In this document: positions 36,664-48,742 of the stretch, piece by piece
Layout: each line of letters opens with the position of its first letter
How positions within the stretch are numbered: the first letter of the stretch is position 1
Origin: Myrmaecium sp. VS I D KN 1
Lineage: Eukaryota; Ascomycota; Dothideomycetes; Valsariales; Valsariaceae
Length of the DNA: 64,000 bases
Direction of reading: 5' to 3'
Assembly (NCBI GenBank): GCA_019775845.1
Contig: JADQAV010000035.1
Location: forward strand, 124,001 to 188,000
Translations under genes and position numbers: made by a program
Notes under the pieces: generated by a model
The model's database searches: none
What the model was told of the DNA's origin: nothing
Seen by the model: the letters and a program-made list of their open reading frames with translations, nothing else

Positions 36664-38856
36664 TCATACGGAACCTTGCTCATCGTCCACCCTCCTCAAC
36701 AACCCCGGCCCTACCTGATAAACCACCTTCACCCCTTTGACGCCATCCACAAGATGTTCCAATCCTTTCCCATCCCCGACAATCCCACACTCTCTCAGCA
36801 TAGGCGCCTCGAATGCGGCCCCGATCTCTAGCGGCGACAAGCTGACGGCCCGCCCCAGCTCCCACCATCCCCAATAGCACCCTACGACCGCGAACGACGC
36901 TGATACGCTGAGTACCACCGCAGCGATCGCATACCGCCAGTCGGTGGCGTAAAGCGCCTCGTTCTTGGTGCCCACGAATGAGGCGTTGCTGCCCACTCCG
37001 GGCAGGGAGGCGTTCAGGCCGGCCGCGTATAGGGCGGTGCGGAACGCGATCTCGGTTGCCGCGTTCAGGAAGTCCGCGGTCGGGTCGGACCAAGTCAGAT
37101 TGGTGACGGTGCTGAGGCTCTTGATCACCTGAGCCGTCATGTTCAGGTACTGGTTCGCGGGCGAGCCTGTTAGGAGCATCGTCGACACCGCCCCGGAGAA
37201 CTCGAAGGTCGCCGTGGAGGCGAAGAGCTCGTCGAAGGCATACTGAAAGCCGCCCAGCGTCGACGTCCCGCCGTTCCAGCTGGGCGCCACCAGCGGGGTG
37301 GAGGTGAAGTTGGAGTATGCGGAGCGTTGGCTCGTGGCCAGGTCGTCGGTGGAGCCGCTGATGACGGGAGAGAGGATGGTAGCGGTGGAGTTGCTGAGTC
37401 GGAGCGTGTAGGTGATGATGCCTGGATGCAGGTCGCAGATGGTGGCTGTGAGTGTGTGGTAGATGGAGGTGTCGCTCAAGTTGTTTGAGGAGGGTTCCGT
37501 GCTCCAGGACCGATCTTCCGGGCTGAAGCGGGTAGTGTTGATGCGGATAGGGGCGGTGAAATCCACGGAGATGTCATCGTCTAGCGCGGTGTCATTGTAA
37601 AGGGTGGCCCCGGTGGAGAAAAGGATCTCGTCGTAGTTGTCGTTAATGGAGTCAGTGACAAGCCGGGTCACTTGGGAAGTTGTACAATTGGGCATGAACC
37701 CAAAGGCCTGGTTGGAGAAAGTGAGTTGTCGTTTGACCTGAGAGTTCTGGAGGCAAGACCTACTCTGAGGGTAACTGTGCATTCGTCCCCGCATTGGCCC
37801 TGGTCCATCTTCAGCTCGGTGCCCGTGGAGTACTCCTTCATGATTTGGGAAAAGTTGCCGGTCAACCCTGCCGTCTCCCTGTCTGTCCTGACGCGAGTGA
37901 ACGAGTTGTATCCGGTAAACCCATCTGGAAGCTCCTCTGCGACCTGTGAAGGCATGGTGCCATTGATCTGGACGGGTACGCTGCTCCGCACGTAGGAGCT
38001 CTTCTGGTATAAGGGGCCACGGAGGACGGAGAGTCCAGCGAGAATGCAGGCTATACACTCCCGATATCAGCTCGTCGAAGTCTCAGGTAGGTTGACGGTT
38101 TCACTCACCCAGTGCACTCCTTTTCGCTCGATTAGAAAGGCCGCAGGCGATGGCACCTTTCAGTGAATGCGCGGCTTCCCAGTTGTAATGAAGGTCTTCA
38201 AGCTGAACAGGAGCCATTATGAGAAAGGGTTGCCATGCGGAGCAGCTGTGGACAACATACCGCACATCCATGCAAGGCTTTGCGCCAGAACGTAATCACC
38301 AGACCGTAAGCCAAAGCATAACCGAGTAACGCATTGGCGATGATCGAGGTTATGGAGAGGTAAACGGACGGACTAAGGCCACCACCCCAGCTATCAACCA
38401 GTTCGCCATTGCTTTCGGCGAGAATGATCAACGAGCCAACAGTACCTGGAGCGCACAGGTGAGCAGAACTGAGCAAAGAGACAGACCAAAACTTCCACTG
38501 GACTTACATCCCAAAACCCCAATCAACGCCGCGAACCCTTCGTAGGGGAGAGTTTTCCAGAAACCCGTACTCGCGCTGTCCTTTTGACTCGGCGGTCCGT
38601 CATGGGTGCTGGATCGGTCGCACTCATGGATACTGTCCCGGGCCAACTTTGGAGACGGTGGTCTTCGCTCGTCGTTCAGATCTCGGCCACGGGATTTCTC
38701 CATATCAAAGTCGCTTCGGCCGGTGTTGGGTTCGTAGTGAAGCTCGATCGTGTCTACTCCGTCGCTTCCAAGAAGGCTGTCAGAGGCTCCGGCGGAGAAG
38801 TCGTCGGATGAATTCGTTGGCGCCCGTTCGGTTCTTGAGTGGTAATGACTTGACAT
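36664..38856 (-). CDS. Polytopic fungal membrane protein with large glycosylated ectodomain
   Basis: The exons 38,856-38,508, 38,445-38,261, 38,202-38,109, 38,050-37,764 and 37,707-36,664 sum to 652 aa. The introns are 56-62 nt. The N-terminal 90 residues are polar. Membrane helices follow around GFAALIGVLGCTVGSLIIL and SITSIIANALLGYALAYGLV. Next is the family-like motif FWRKALHGCALEDLHYNW, and then a third helix at ACILAGLSVL. A region of about 400 residues with many N-glycosylation sequons (NTT, NLS, NST, NFT, NMT, NLT, NAS) is predicted to be extracellular. A last helix, YAIAAVVLSVSASFAVVGCYW, precedes a cytosolic tail. The plan matches a widespread, functionally unknown fungal family related to DUF3176 proteins. 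The ATG at 38,856 is the first in frame. Confidence 0.8.
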
Positions 38857-39575
38857 GGCGTTTTGGTCTGCTCTGCCTTCAGAACCAAGCGTCACCAAGC
38901 GCTGAAAAGGAACCGTAAACCAAAAGTCTGAAAAAACGTTGCGCGAGCCACATCTGTCGAAAAAAAAGTCGGCGACGGGCGGCGCAACTGGCGCCTATCT
39001 ATGTACCTCGCGACATCTCAAAGGGTGAGCTGCATCCCCGCTCAACACCAATGGGAGAGGTACGAGCGTCATGTTAGAGGAAGGAATGGCTCGATCCTAC
39101 GCTAAGCGCCCAACTGCGCACAGCGCGCTCAATGCGTGATGGGGGCCGAAACCCACGTTGTGTGGCCAGAGAAACCACCCAGCATCCTGTGCCGGCCCAC
39201 TTTCCGCAAAGAACCCCGCTTTCCGGCATTGCATTGCGAACAGCCTTGTCCATCACCGCCGGCCGCCGGGATGGTGATCCATGGCGTCGGCCATGAGACT
39301 CCGCCCCCGTTCCCACGCGTCCGCTCTGGAGTCGTTGCGATCAGCAAGCGTGTTTCCGGCAGTCATCTCAAAGGGTCTTCCGACTTCCCGCCCCACAGTT
39401 TCCCTTGAACGCCCGTTGGGCCGCCCGAGCAAAGGAAACCCAAATATAGGCACAACAAGGGAAGATCGCGCAGCCAAAGGCATTCAAAACCGAAAGGAAG
39501 GAAGACGAAACAGGGATCGAGATGCCAGAGCTGTTCGCAGAGATAACCACAACGAGAAAGGGCCAACAGCACAAC
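38857..39575. other. Promoter region of the membrane-protein gene
   Basis: About 720 bp between the membrane-protein start and the stop of the MHR regulator, both on the minus strand. No gene or repeat was recognised. Confidence 0.5.
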
Positions 39576-41617
39576 CTACCAGCCCCCATGCTCGCCCGCC
39601 GCATCCCAGATCTCCGCCCAGCTTCCTCGCCCGCCCGCCTCGCCGTCACCTTCTCCGTCACCGAAGAAGTTTGGGAAGTCAAGCAGAGCAAACGGGTCGT
39701 CGGTCGCGGAGGGAGGAGGAAGGCAAGCGTTCGGTGGGAAAAAAGGGGGAGAAGCGATCGGATGCGGAGATGCGGCGGGGTAAGAGACAGTCTGCGGGGT
39801 CGACGGGGTGAGCAGGTCAACAATGCGCGGGGGTTGCGACACGCGCGGAGGACCCGCTGCTATGGCATCTGCGGAGGACGGTGGCTGTTGAAAGCTGGTG
39901 GCGCGAAGGTCGCTGAGAGCGGTGGCGCATTGGTCGGCCCAGAAGGTGCCGCGGCGCGCGAGCTCGTGGAGGATGGCGATGGAGTTATCGATGTTGCTGG
40001 GAGAGATGCAGGGGTCAGTGTCTTGCGTGGAGGTTGGTAGTTTGGTGGATGGGGAGAATGATGTACCGCAAAGCTGATTTGGTAGGGAAGTAGTTTTCCG
40101 CCGCGGCGTAGAGGAGGATGAAGCAGCTCATCCACACGGCCGAGGTGAGGGAGGGCCACACCAGCAATGTCGGCCGGGGTTTTCTCCGCGGCTCTTCCAA
40201 TGCTTCGCGAGGCGATTTCTTCACTGCTTGTTGCAACGTGGGGATGATCTCGCGGGCGGCGCCGACGCACGTGTGCAAGGCCGCGGCGTAGGAGGGACTG
40301 GCTTTGTCGGCAACGAGGAGGGGTCGGTTGAGGGCGATGATGGATTCTTGCTGGGAAATGCGGAGGAGCAGGCGGTGGCTGTCGTGCATGGACACGGATT
40401 GCTCCGTGTTGGCCTCGAGCATCTCTTGCACTTCGTTCCACCACCTTGCGAGCTCGCCTTGGATGAACGTGACGGTATCGTCGTCCTCATGCCTGTAGTT
40501 TAGGGACTTGTTCCGCAGCTCTAGGATCATGCCTTTGATCTTGGCATGTTTGGAGACACAAGTCAAGAGGCGAAGTTTTTTGTCTTGATGAGAAGCTTTG
40601 TCAGTATGCGGCGGCATCTGTACGGGGTATATTGGATACTGTACCTTCTGCTCGGTCCTCTTCGGTACCTCGTTCTTCTCCGGTGCAATGGAGTTCATGC
40701 CCGGGGTAGCAGACATCGATATCGTCGTCCCGGATGCCGAGAGGGAGGCCCAGCGCCTGACTCAAATGCCTATCAAGGCAATAGATGGTCCAGAACAGTC
40801 GCCGTCGTAGCCTCGCTTCGGCGGGAGAGAAGGTCGCATACCGGGACGGGCACCGATGGAGCCCCAGCTGGAAGGCTATCCGAACAATGAGCCCGCCGAG
40901 CCGTGACGCGGAGCTGTAGTAGAGCATCGAAGTCAGGAAAATCTGCACGCTCACGACGGCCTGGAGGATGCGGATTGTCGGCGGCAGGGACAAAACGTCG
41001 CCCAGGCTCGAAAAAGTGTGATAACGCTGTTCAAACACGGCGGGAAAGGGGATCGGAATGTGAAGGGGTGCAAAGCCCGACTGCCGCCGATCGGCCAACG
41101 AAATGGAAAGGATCGAGCGGATGATGATGATATCCTCCGGGTTCAGCGCTGACAATCCTTTCCGGCTGGCGTCCTGGAACAGCTGCAGCACCGTCGGCGC
41201 ATGGAGGAACGGGAACAGCGGGTGCCAGATCTTAAAATAACTCTTGGACCACTCCACAAACAACTCGAACGTCGGAGAGACATTGCCCGCACCCGGCATA
41301 GCTTCAGACGGATCCCAGAGCTTGCTCGGCCGGAAGACATACCCCGGCCGGTCCCAAAAATGGTCCTCTTCCCCGGGAACCAGCTCGTGCGCTCCGCGCC
41401 ACCGGGGCGCAGCGGACCGCCGCCCCAGCAAGCGTGAGACGTTCCGGATGAAGTGAATGCCGCTTCCGCTGCCAAGGAACCGCGCGGAGCCTCGTCCGGT
41501 CCCGTCGCGCATCAGTCCGTACTCGTGCCCGTGCATCAGCCGCCGCCGCTTCGCCGGAGGGGCGGGGAGCACGTCGACCTCATAACCCGGCGGAGGCGCG
41601 AGGGCGTCGTCGCTCAT
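39576..41617 (-). CDS. Fungal MHR-domain transcription factor lacking a visible zinc cluster
   Basis: The exons 41,617-40,645, 40,595-40,067 and 39,996-39,576 encode 640 aa. The introns are 49 and 70 nt. The N-terminus has a basic stretch (PPAKRRRLMHGHEYG) but no CX2CX6C cluster. From about residue 95 (SPTFELFVEWSKSYFKIWHP) to about residue 450 it follows the fungal-specific transcription factor MHR domain (PF04082). Diagnostic pieces are LGGLIVRIAFQLGLHRCPS and RRRLFWTIYCLDRHLSQALG. The C-terminus is Pro/Ser-rich and acidic (DDPFALLDFPNFFGDGEGD), like an activation region. A TATATAG box near 41,832 fits an independent promoter. The zinc-cluster-only gene lies 384 bp upstream on the same strand, so this may be half of a split regulator. 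Confidence 0.83.
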
Positions 41618-42000
41618 GCTGTGGGGAATGGCTTGCAGCAACGGATGCCTGTTTGACAGCGGAGGTTGAGATGAAGGTGGTGGACCCTGAGAACCGTTTC
41701 TCGATGTCCGACGCTCTTTCCCCGCTTAGTCATCTCAGCCCGACTTCGCGTCAGATCTGTGTTACCTACCTCCTCAACCCATCTCTTCATTAACTGGATG
41801 GTACTGGCTATCATTTGCACTATGTGGTTCTATATAGGGGAGCCTGCTGCGTCTTCACATTCTGGTTTTGCTGTGGGAATGCTACCCACTCTCACTCGCC
41901 TCCCTTTCGAAATGGGGCAGCAACAATGAATAAAGTAGACCGGTCTGATCGTGCAACCTTCCACAAAATGGAGCATAGAGCAATCGCATCTCCTCACCCT
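41618..42000. promoter_or_regulatory. Spacer between split regulator genes, TATA-bearing
   Basis: A 383-bp spacer. Read on the minus strand it holds CCCTATATAGAACC near 41,828-41,841, about 210 nt upstream of the MHR gene start. No Zn2Cys6-coding exon could be found here. Confidence 0.45.
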
Positions 42001-43029
42001 TCAAAAGTATATATGCGGCTGGGCACGAGCAAGCTCTTCCGCGCTCGTTCCAGGTCCGATCCTAGCCGCAGAGGTTGGCCTGCGCCTGTCTGGCGCGCCC
42101 TCCCATGCGCTTCCAGGCCGCTTCGGCCTTGCGACTGGCTCGGTGCCAGTGGGACCGCTGAGCGCGCATGCGGTGGGCGATATGCCTGTCTGAGGACGTC
42201 CTTCTTCCACTGACGCCGCAGAATGGAGCTGGGGAAGCTCAAAGCTTGCGCGCATCCACCCGTCGCAATTCACGGGTAGTTCCTGTGGCCTGGGTCCGCG
42301 TTGATCGACCGCAGACGCTGAGAGAGCACTGTCGAAGGCTGAGATGGTGTGGAAGTCGGTCGCTCCCTCTGGTCGGCCGTTCGCTCTTCCATCCCCCTCG
42401 GCTTGCCGTGCCGCGGCTTCTTCCTCTTCGTCTTCGTCGTCGGGTCCGGTCACCTTGGAAGACCACCATACTCGTAATTCTTCTTTCGTGGTCAAGGGAG
42501 AGTAAGCCCATTCGCGCAATCTGTCGGGCCTGGGTGTGCTGTGGGTGATGGCTTCCAGTTGGGTCCGTATTGCGGGAATGCCTTCGTGGGGTTGGTCGCC
42601 CTCATCTTGGCTGAAGATGTCATGTAAGACGGAAAGAAGAGCAGCTTCGGTCTCAACAAGCCGGTCTTCCAGCTTGTTCACGTAACCGGTTGGGAGTCCT
42701 CTGGGTAAATGGATTGGCCGGGCAGATTGCTAGGTTAGAAAGATGGGAGTGACAACAATTTCGTGGAGGATACGAACCGCTTGTTCCTTTCGATGTACGT
42801 GCACCTCGAAGGGTATTCGGCGCATTGTGAGCACGTCGGTCTAGTCCCGTGTGAGTATCCAGAATACAGGGGACTTCGTGAGAAGCCTTTCACTCACTGC
42901 TCTCGGTCGCACTGAGGGCGAATCAAACAAGGTCAGCCATGCATCTGCAAAGGCAAGGATAGCGGTTGGCTCGACCCTGCGTTTTCTCTGCCTGCATGGC
43001 TCGCATGCAGGATTCGATGCGAGGCTCAT
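42001..43029 (-). CDS. Short Zn2Cys6 transcription factor without MHR
   Basis: The exons 43,029-42,976, 42,911-42,898 (a 14-nt micro-exon), 42,840-42,778 and 42,700-42,001 encode 276 aa. The model is held together by the zinc cluster, which is split over three exons with Cys9, 12, 19, 26, 29 and 36 (CEPCRQRKRRCD ... CSQCAEYPSRC). The linker and coiled-coil follow as RGLPTGYVNKLEDRLVETE, typical for this regulator class. An acidic stretch, PDDEDEEEEAAARQ, is near residue 135. The rest is low-complexity, and no MHR is present before the stop at 42,001. It is divergent from the regulator at 43,494. The first donor (gtcgag) is weak, so the exon 1/2 junction is the least certain part. Confidence 0.75.
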
Positions 43030-43493
43030 CGTGGTTCAAGCATGGAACATATCGGCGAAGTCGGTTGATTCCGGGACGCCATACATATGCTGTATCGGCG
43101 GGGAAGTAGGGGATCCGCTGGTGGCCACGAGCGCTGGAAGTGCTTTCTGGTAAACTCCCTTCCTCAAGCTACAAAATTAACTTGCGATTGCCCGCGGGCG
43201 TGCCCGGCGATGGGTGAGCTCTGGGCGGGGAATCACAAGTCCGAGGCGGTGTTTGTCCTCTCCGGTGCTAACCGAGAGAAGCCGCAATCACGGGCCACGT
43301 TTCTTACGGGCTTGGCATCTTACAAAGCCGTTACGTACTGATCACCAAAGCCAATATAAAACACTTCTCGACTCGAAAAAGCAGCAGTCACGTGCTTCCA
43401 CGAGTCGCGCGCCGCCGGGCCAAGAGGGACGGGCTCCGCCCTCCAGTTCCAACCATCTTCATCCGGTCTCATGCCGGGACGGCCGCACCCACA
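43030..43493. promoter_or_regulatory. Divergent promoter between two regulator genes
   Basis: A 464-bp region between head-to-head Zn2Cys6 genes. A short upstream ATG at 43,471, in another frame, overlaps the start of the rightward gene. It could act as an upstream ORF. Confidence 0.4.
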
Positions 43494-46027
43494 ATGCCAG
43501 GCTCACCCCCTTCGCTGGCGCCGTCGGAAAATGGAGAAGGTGAGTGGAAATATTTTCAATGTCAGTCAGCGGATAGAGGATAACCATTCCGGCACCAGCC
43601 CCGGTCGCACGAAACCCCAAGGCGTGCGAGGAGTGCCGCCGGCGCAAACAGCGATGCGACGGGAAGAAGCCGTGCTCGCTTTGTAAGCACCGAAGAACCG
43701 CATGCACCTATAGGGCGATTACCCGGCGCAGGCTGAAGCGCAATGCCGACGGCGTGCTCCAGGCCGGTGCTGAAGTCCATCGGCATCCCTCTCAGTCGGC
43801 TGACCATCCTCCTTCTCATCCTCACCATCTCAACCTGCCAGGAGATCCGGATCCACAGCAGAAAGGCGCGCTCGTGCATGACATCCCCCAAGAGAATCTC
43901 CCTCCTCGGACCCAGATCTACTCCAGCATCCAGGCCACTCATGCCTCCACTGAGACAAGGTCCATCCCATCGGTGCTTCAGCTCTACTATGGCCCATCAT
44001 CCAATTTCTCTTTTATGCAGCATCTCCACTCCCGCATCAACTCCGATGCCGCCGTCAACGGAGGTGCCGATGAGACCAACGTGGAGGACGGCAACATCGG
44101 AATCGATGCCTTCAACTACCGCGGCATTGCCTTTGCCAGCTCCGCCTTGCGACGGGACGGATTTGAGCCATCGGCGGTTGCTTTCCTGTCTCACGAACTC
44201 GCCAGTCTGTTTCTGCAAAACTTCACCCTGAGCGCTCTGCCATTCCTCCCTTTTCTGGATGCCGACCGTTTACGGCGACGGTTGGATGACCTGTACAACG
44301 TGCAACGAGATCCTACCGGAAATGCGTCGGGTCGGGCAATCCTGCTGGCTGCCCTGGCCATCGGCGCTTTGATGACGGAGCATACGCAGCGGGCGGACCT
44401 GCTGATGCAGCAAGCGGACGCCGACGCGAACGTGCAGCATCAGAACGTCAGCATGCAAGCAGTCCAGGTCATGATCTTGTCGATAAGTCTTCCCTTTCAC
44501 TCTCCAACATCATCGTCGAAGCTGGCGCTAACCTGTTTCACGCCCACTATGATTTGGCTTCCGGAAGGCCCAACTCTGCGTACTTGCATCTTGGTCATGC
44601 CATCCGCATGGCCTTTGCAGCAGGCCTGCACAGAGACACTTTCAGCGCGCCAAAAACCGGTCTTGCAGCGACTCCTGCGGAGGGCGAAAGCAGCGAAGCA
44701 TCGAAAACGTGGAACATGCTCTACTTCTACGAAAGGTGAGCTCTGACTAGACAGAACATCGAACAATCCGCCTCCCAAGCTTGGTCTGACGAGCCTTTAG
44801 CGTCACCTGCCTGTGCGTCGGACGACCCTCTACTCTTTCACCACCTGCATCCGTCTCGTCGCTGCCTCTGGACACCTTCCATGCGGCTCTTCTTCGCCTT
44901 GCATCGATCATGGATGATGCTCGGCGCCTGCATGACCACCACACTGCCACAGTGGCTTCCGATATGCGCGGCACGCTTTCTCTTCGTGATCGACTGCGCG
45001 CTTTCGCCGATGAAGTGGAGAATTCCAATCTTGGCTTCAAACTGGGCCCGCCGCTGGCGTCGGACCGAGGAAAGGGAGTCATGCAAACTTCGTTATCATG
45101 TTGTATGTGCTAATTCATTGCGATCGGGGCACTTGGGGTTTGACGGACTGACCGGACGCATGCAGTATACTACTACGTTCTCCTCCTTCTTTTCCGCCCT
45201 TTCCTCATCCTACACGCGGTGCTTCAGCGCGAAGATCGAATCCAAATACCATCATGGCTGCCTACCGTGGCGGAAGCGTCGGTCGACGCCGCGAAAGGCC
45301 TGGTCGACATTGCGGAAGAAGTTTTTGCCACTCTTCCCGATGTCCCTCCCGAGGTGGGAATGCTCTCTGCGGCTAGCATGTCGATACAATCCAGCTGACG
45401 CTACTCTAGGCCATCTTCAACTTCGGCTTTCTCATTGAGTCCGCTTGCTTTGTCATACTATTCCAGATGGCAGTACAGCTGCGGCCCACGGCATCTTCCC
45501 CACCGTCTGTCAACGCCGCCCACACAACAAACTCAGGCTACATCTCCAGCGCTCTTCGCTCCCTTGACCGGTTTGTGAAGACCACCGCCGTCTGGAGCGT
45601 CGTGTCAGCCGTCGAGCAGATGCACGCCAAGCTGATGCCAGTGCCTCTGCCTCCTTCAAACATCGCGGCCGACGCGCCAGCATCATCGGTGGCCGCCGAA
45701 CTTGTCCCACAACCCTCACAGGCCTATCGCCACCCTCATCCGCAGCAGCAACAGCAGCAACAGCAGCAACAACCCCATGAACTGAACCAACCGCAAAAAC
45801 CACAACATCAACCTCACAACCGCCTCTTTTCCGCTGACTTCGCCCCGCTGGCAGATGGTGGCGACAGCAACGGCGCACACGGTCTCGAGGAGCTTGGGAC
45901 CTGGCCGGCGGACTGGAACTGGGATCTCAACGTCGATCTGACGAGCTTGGATTTCGAGAGCTTTATGAGTGTGCTACCTGGCGACCACTCTGGGTCGGGA
46001 CCGACGATGTTTTCGAGCTGGCGGTGA
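43494..46027 (+). CDS. Zn2Cys6 transcription factor with MHR and polyglutamine tail
   Basis: Proposed exons are 43,494-43,539, 43,599-44,478, 44,568-44,735, 44,801-45,102, 45,166-45,353 and 45,410-46,027, giving 733 aa in frame. Cys25, 28, 35, 41, 44 and 51 form the cluster (CEECRRRKQRCDGKKPCSLC). The MHR includes SALPFLPFLDADRL, NSAYLHLGHAIRMAFAAGLHRD and LLLLFRPFLILHAVLQRED. The C-terminus has a CAG/CAA-coded Gln run (about 45,742-45,771) and an acidic, tryptophan-rich end (WPADWNWDLNVDLTSLDFES). The intron at 44,479-44,567 is doubtful. The skipped DNA reads AHYDLASGR in the frame of the next exon, like related proteins, so a one-base frame break near 44,485 is an alternative. The gene lies 711 bp from the P450 gene on the same strand and is the candidate regulator of that cluster. 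Confidence 0.82.
45742..45771 (+). repeat. CAG/CAA polyglutamine repeat
   Basis: A run of CAG/CAA codons in the C-terminal region of the regulator. It is prone to length variation between strains. Confidence 0.85.
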
Positions 46028-46737
46028 TTCTCACTAGGAAAGACGGGTTCCGATCCCTACGTCTTTGACAACTTCGAATCTTCATTGCGATGGTCTCTGA
46101 ACCTTTTCTCCCTCCCTCCTCCCCGATACTCGTCGCTTGAGACCGCACCAAATAGTGATTTCCGGATGAGCAACTGCCGTCCATGGGGAGGACGAGAGCC
46201 GGGATGTCGATAACATCCCTGATATGGCAAGGTTCATGCCTACTGGTACTTCCCACCTTCAGGAGAAGTCCACAAGTTCGTGAGGCTCTCCCGACCGGGG
46301 CCTTGACGCAGTGGTTGCTGCGAACCCACTGCCAATCTTTGGTGGTGGACACTGTGCTACCATCGGTCAGCGCGATCACAACCTCATGGGGCCGTTCATT
46401 GGAGACACGAGTGCGTCTCACAGAACGGACTAGCAACCGATCTCAAACACTGAACGGCCTGTCCGCGTTCTGCGTTGCTCCGGATTCTTCAGCCTCCATT
46501 TCCCCGCTCCACGGCTTTATCAACGACTGGTGCCTGTTCTCTTCGTACTCCTCCGGGTCAGCTTTTGTGGTCGCCTGCCACATGAGGGTTTGATGCAGTG
46601 CTGCCCTTGATTGCACCCACCATGGAATGTTCAAGCTTAAAGGCGCGGCGCGAAGCCGGTCAGCCGCGCATCTGCCTCGTACTTTCAACCTTCTCTTCCA
46701 CCTCCCATCGTCGTGACCCCCCAGAAAAACTCATACC
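46028..46737. other. Intergenic, promoter of the P450 gene
   Basis: About 710 bp. It holds the 3' flank of the regulator and the P450 promoter, which has a CT-rich stretch just upstream of the ATG (ttctcttccacctcccatcg). No further gene is seen. Confidence 0.5.
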
Positions 46738-48505
46738 ATGGCCTCAGTTATACGTCTTTCTGAGAAGTATTATGTCTCTTCTGTCACTATGTTGCTCGCC
46801 GCCATCCTCTGTTACCTCGTAGCTGGGGGGCTTTACCGGATGTACTTCCACCCACTGGCCAAATTTCCCGGACCCAAACTCGCTGCCTTGACAAGTTGGT
46901 ATGAGTTCTATCACGACATCGTACACCGCGGGCAGTTCATCTGGAAACTACGAGAGCTGCATGATCGATATGGTGAGTGAAGGTCTCTGCCTTGCGTCGA
47001 AGCTCGGGCAGCGCATCGCATTTCGAATATCTCAGCCATTCCTTTGCTGACCGGATCCCTATCAGGCCCCATCGTTCGCATCAGTCCGCACGAGCTCCAC
47101 ATCCGCGACGCTGATTACTACGACACCATCTACGCTCCCAGTTCGAAGAAGCGCGACAAATACAGCCCCTGGGTCGTCCTCGCCGCCGCGCCACGCGGAT
47201 CCTTTGCCACCGTTTCGCATGAGCTGCACCGCCTGCGCCGTGCCGCCATGGCACCATTCCTCTCTAAACGTCACGTCACCTCGTTGGAACCGCTCATCGT
47301 CTCCAAGATCACGCATCTCTGCGAGCGCTTCCGCGTTGCCGCCCAGCATGGCCCTTCCTCGCCGCTTCGCCTCGATGCTGCCTATATGGCCTTGACCATG
47401 GACATCATCACGCACTGCGCATACGGCTACTCCTCCAACAACCTCGCCGCGCCCGACTTCCGGCTCGAATGGAAAGAGACCATCGTCGACAGCGCCGCCA
47501 ACGGCGCCCTCCTGCGACACTTCCCCTGGCTACTTCCGCTGCACAGGCTCACGCCACTGACCCTTCTGCTTTGGGTGAACCCCAAGGCCGCCAGAATGGT
47601 TATCTGGCAACGGTGGGCGCGGGCGCAGGCGCAGCGGAGCTTGCAGGAGTACGCGGTGGGTAACAAAGGCGGCGACACGCTCTTCCGCACGCTCCTGGAG
47701 GCGCCCGATCTGCCGCCGGAGGAAAAATCGCTGGACCGGCTGGAGGACGAAGCGCTGACGGTGGTGGGGGCGGGCAGCGAGACGACGGCCAAGGCGCTCG
47801 CGATCACCACGTTCTATCTGTGCGCCGATCCGCTGAAGCTGGAGCGGGTTAGGGCCGAGTTGCGCAGGGTCATGCCGCGCGTCGACGACGTACCGCGGTG
47901 GAAGGATCTGGAGCAGCTCCCGTACCTCACGGCGTGCGTGAAGGAAGGGGTGCGCTTGATGTTCGGGCTCACGTCGCGGCAGCCGCGGGTGGCGCCCAGG
48001 GAGGTCCTGCGGTATCGGGAGTGGGAGATCCCGGCTGGGGTAAGTACTATGTCAGCTTCATTAAGAGGCTGCAGTGAACTGTTTAACTGACGTCTATGCA
48101 ACAGACGCCGGTGAGCGAGTCGAGCTATTTCGTCCACACCGATCCGACCATCTTCCCGGCTCCGCTGGAGTTTCGTCCGGAGCGCTGGCTCGAGGCTGGG
48201 CGCCAGCTGGATCGGTACTTCGTCTCTTTCTCAAAGGGTAGCCGGATGTGCGTTGGGATCAAGTGAGTCCGTCTAAAAACCCCTAGCCGGAGGAATAAGC
48301 CGCCTTTTGCTGACAGACGGTGGGCAGTCTGGCGTACGCGGAACTCTATCTCACCCTCGCGATGGTGCTGCGTCGGTTCGAGCTGGAGAACTATGAGACT
48401 ATTGCCGAGCGGGATGTGCATGTCGCCCGGGACTTTTTTGTTGGTGTGCCGCGTCCGGAAAGTCGAGGGATTCGGGCGAGGGTCGTGAGGGTTGTGGAGG
48501 AGTAG
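46738..48505 (+). CDS. Cytochrome P450 monooxygenase
   Basis: The exons 46,738-46,972, 47,066-48,039, 48,105-48,262 and 48,328-48,505 encode 514 aa. The N-terminal anchor helix is [19 protein letters not shown], followed by the proline hinge [25 protein letters not shown] is typical of the fungal CYP58-like/trichodiene-oxygenase neighbourhood. The I-helix is [10 protein letters not shown], the K-helix Glu-x-x-Arg is EGVR, the PERF-like motif is FRPERW, and the haem loop is [10 protein letters not shown] with Cys452. All key residues are present, so an active ER monooxygenase is expected. The substrate is unknown. It is convergent with the MFS gene (237 bp apart) and follows the Zn2Cys6 regulator. 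Confidence 0.94.
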
Positions 48506-48742
48506 GGGGATTGACCATCTGGCCTCAAGAGTCTCTTTAGTCTTGCGAGGTCGGGAGATGCAGCCACGAAGTAGTCATGCAGATTGGAGGCGACATGACG
48601 GATATTTTGGTGGAGGGATGTGTAGGTACGGTCAATCCGAGAGATCTATATCTATTTCGCTGATCTATATATGGCCTGGAAGATACTCTATCCTCCTGTC
48701 GATCGAACGAATCAACTTCCCATCTGCCTATCCCATCGCCAC

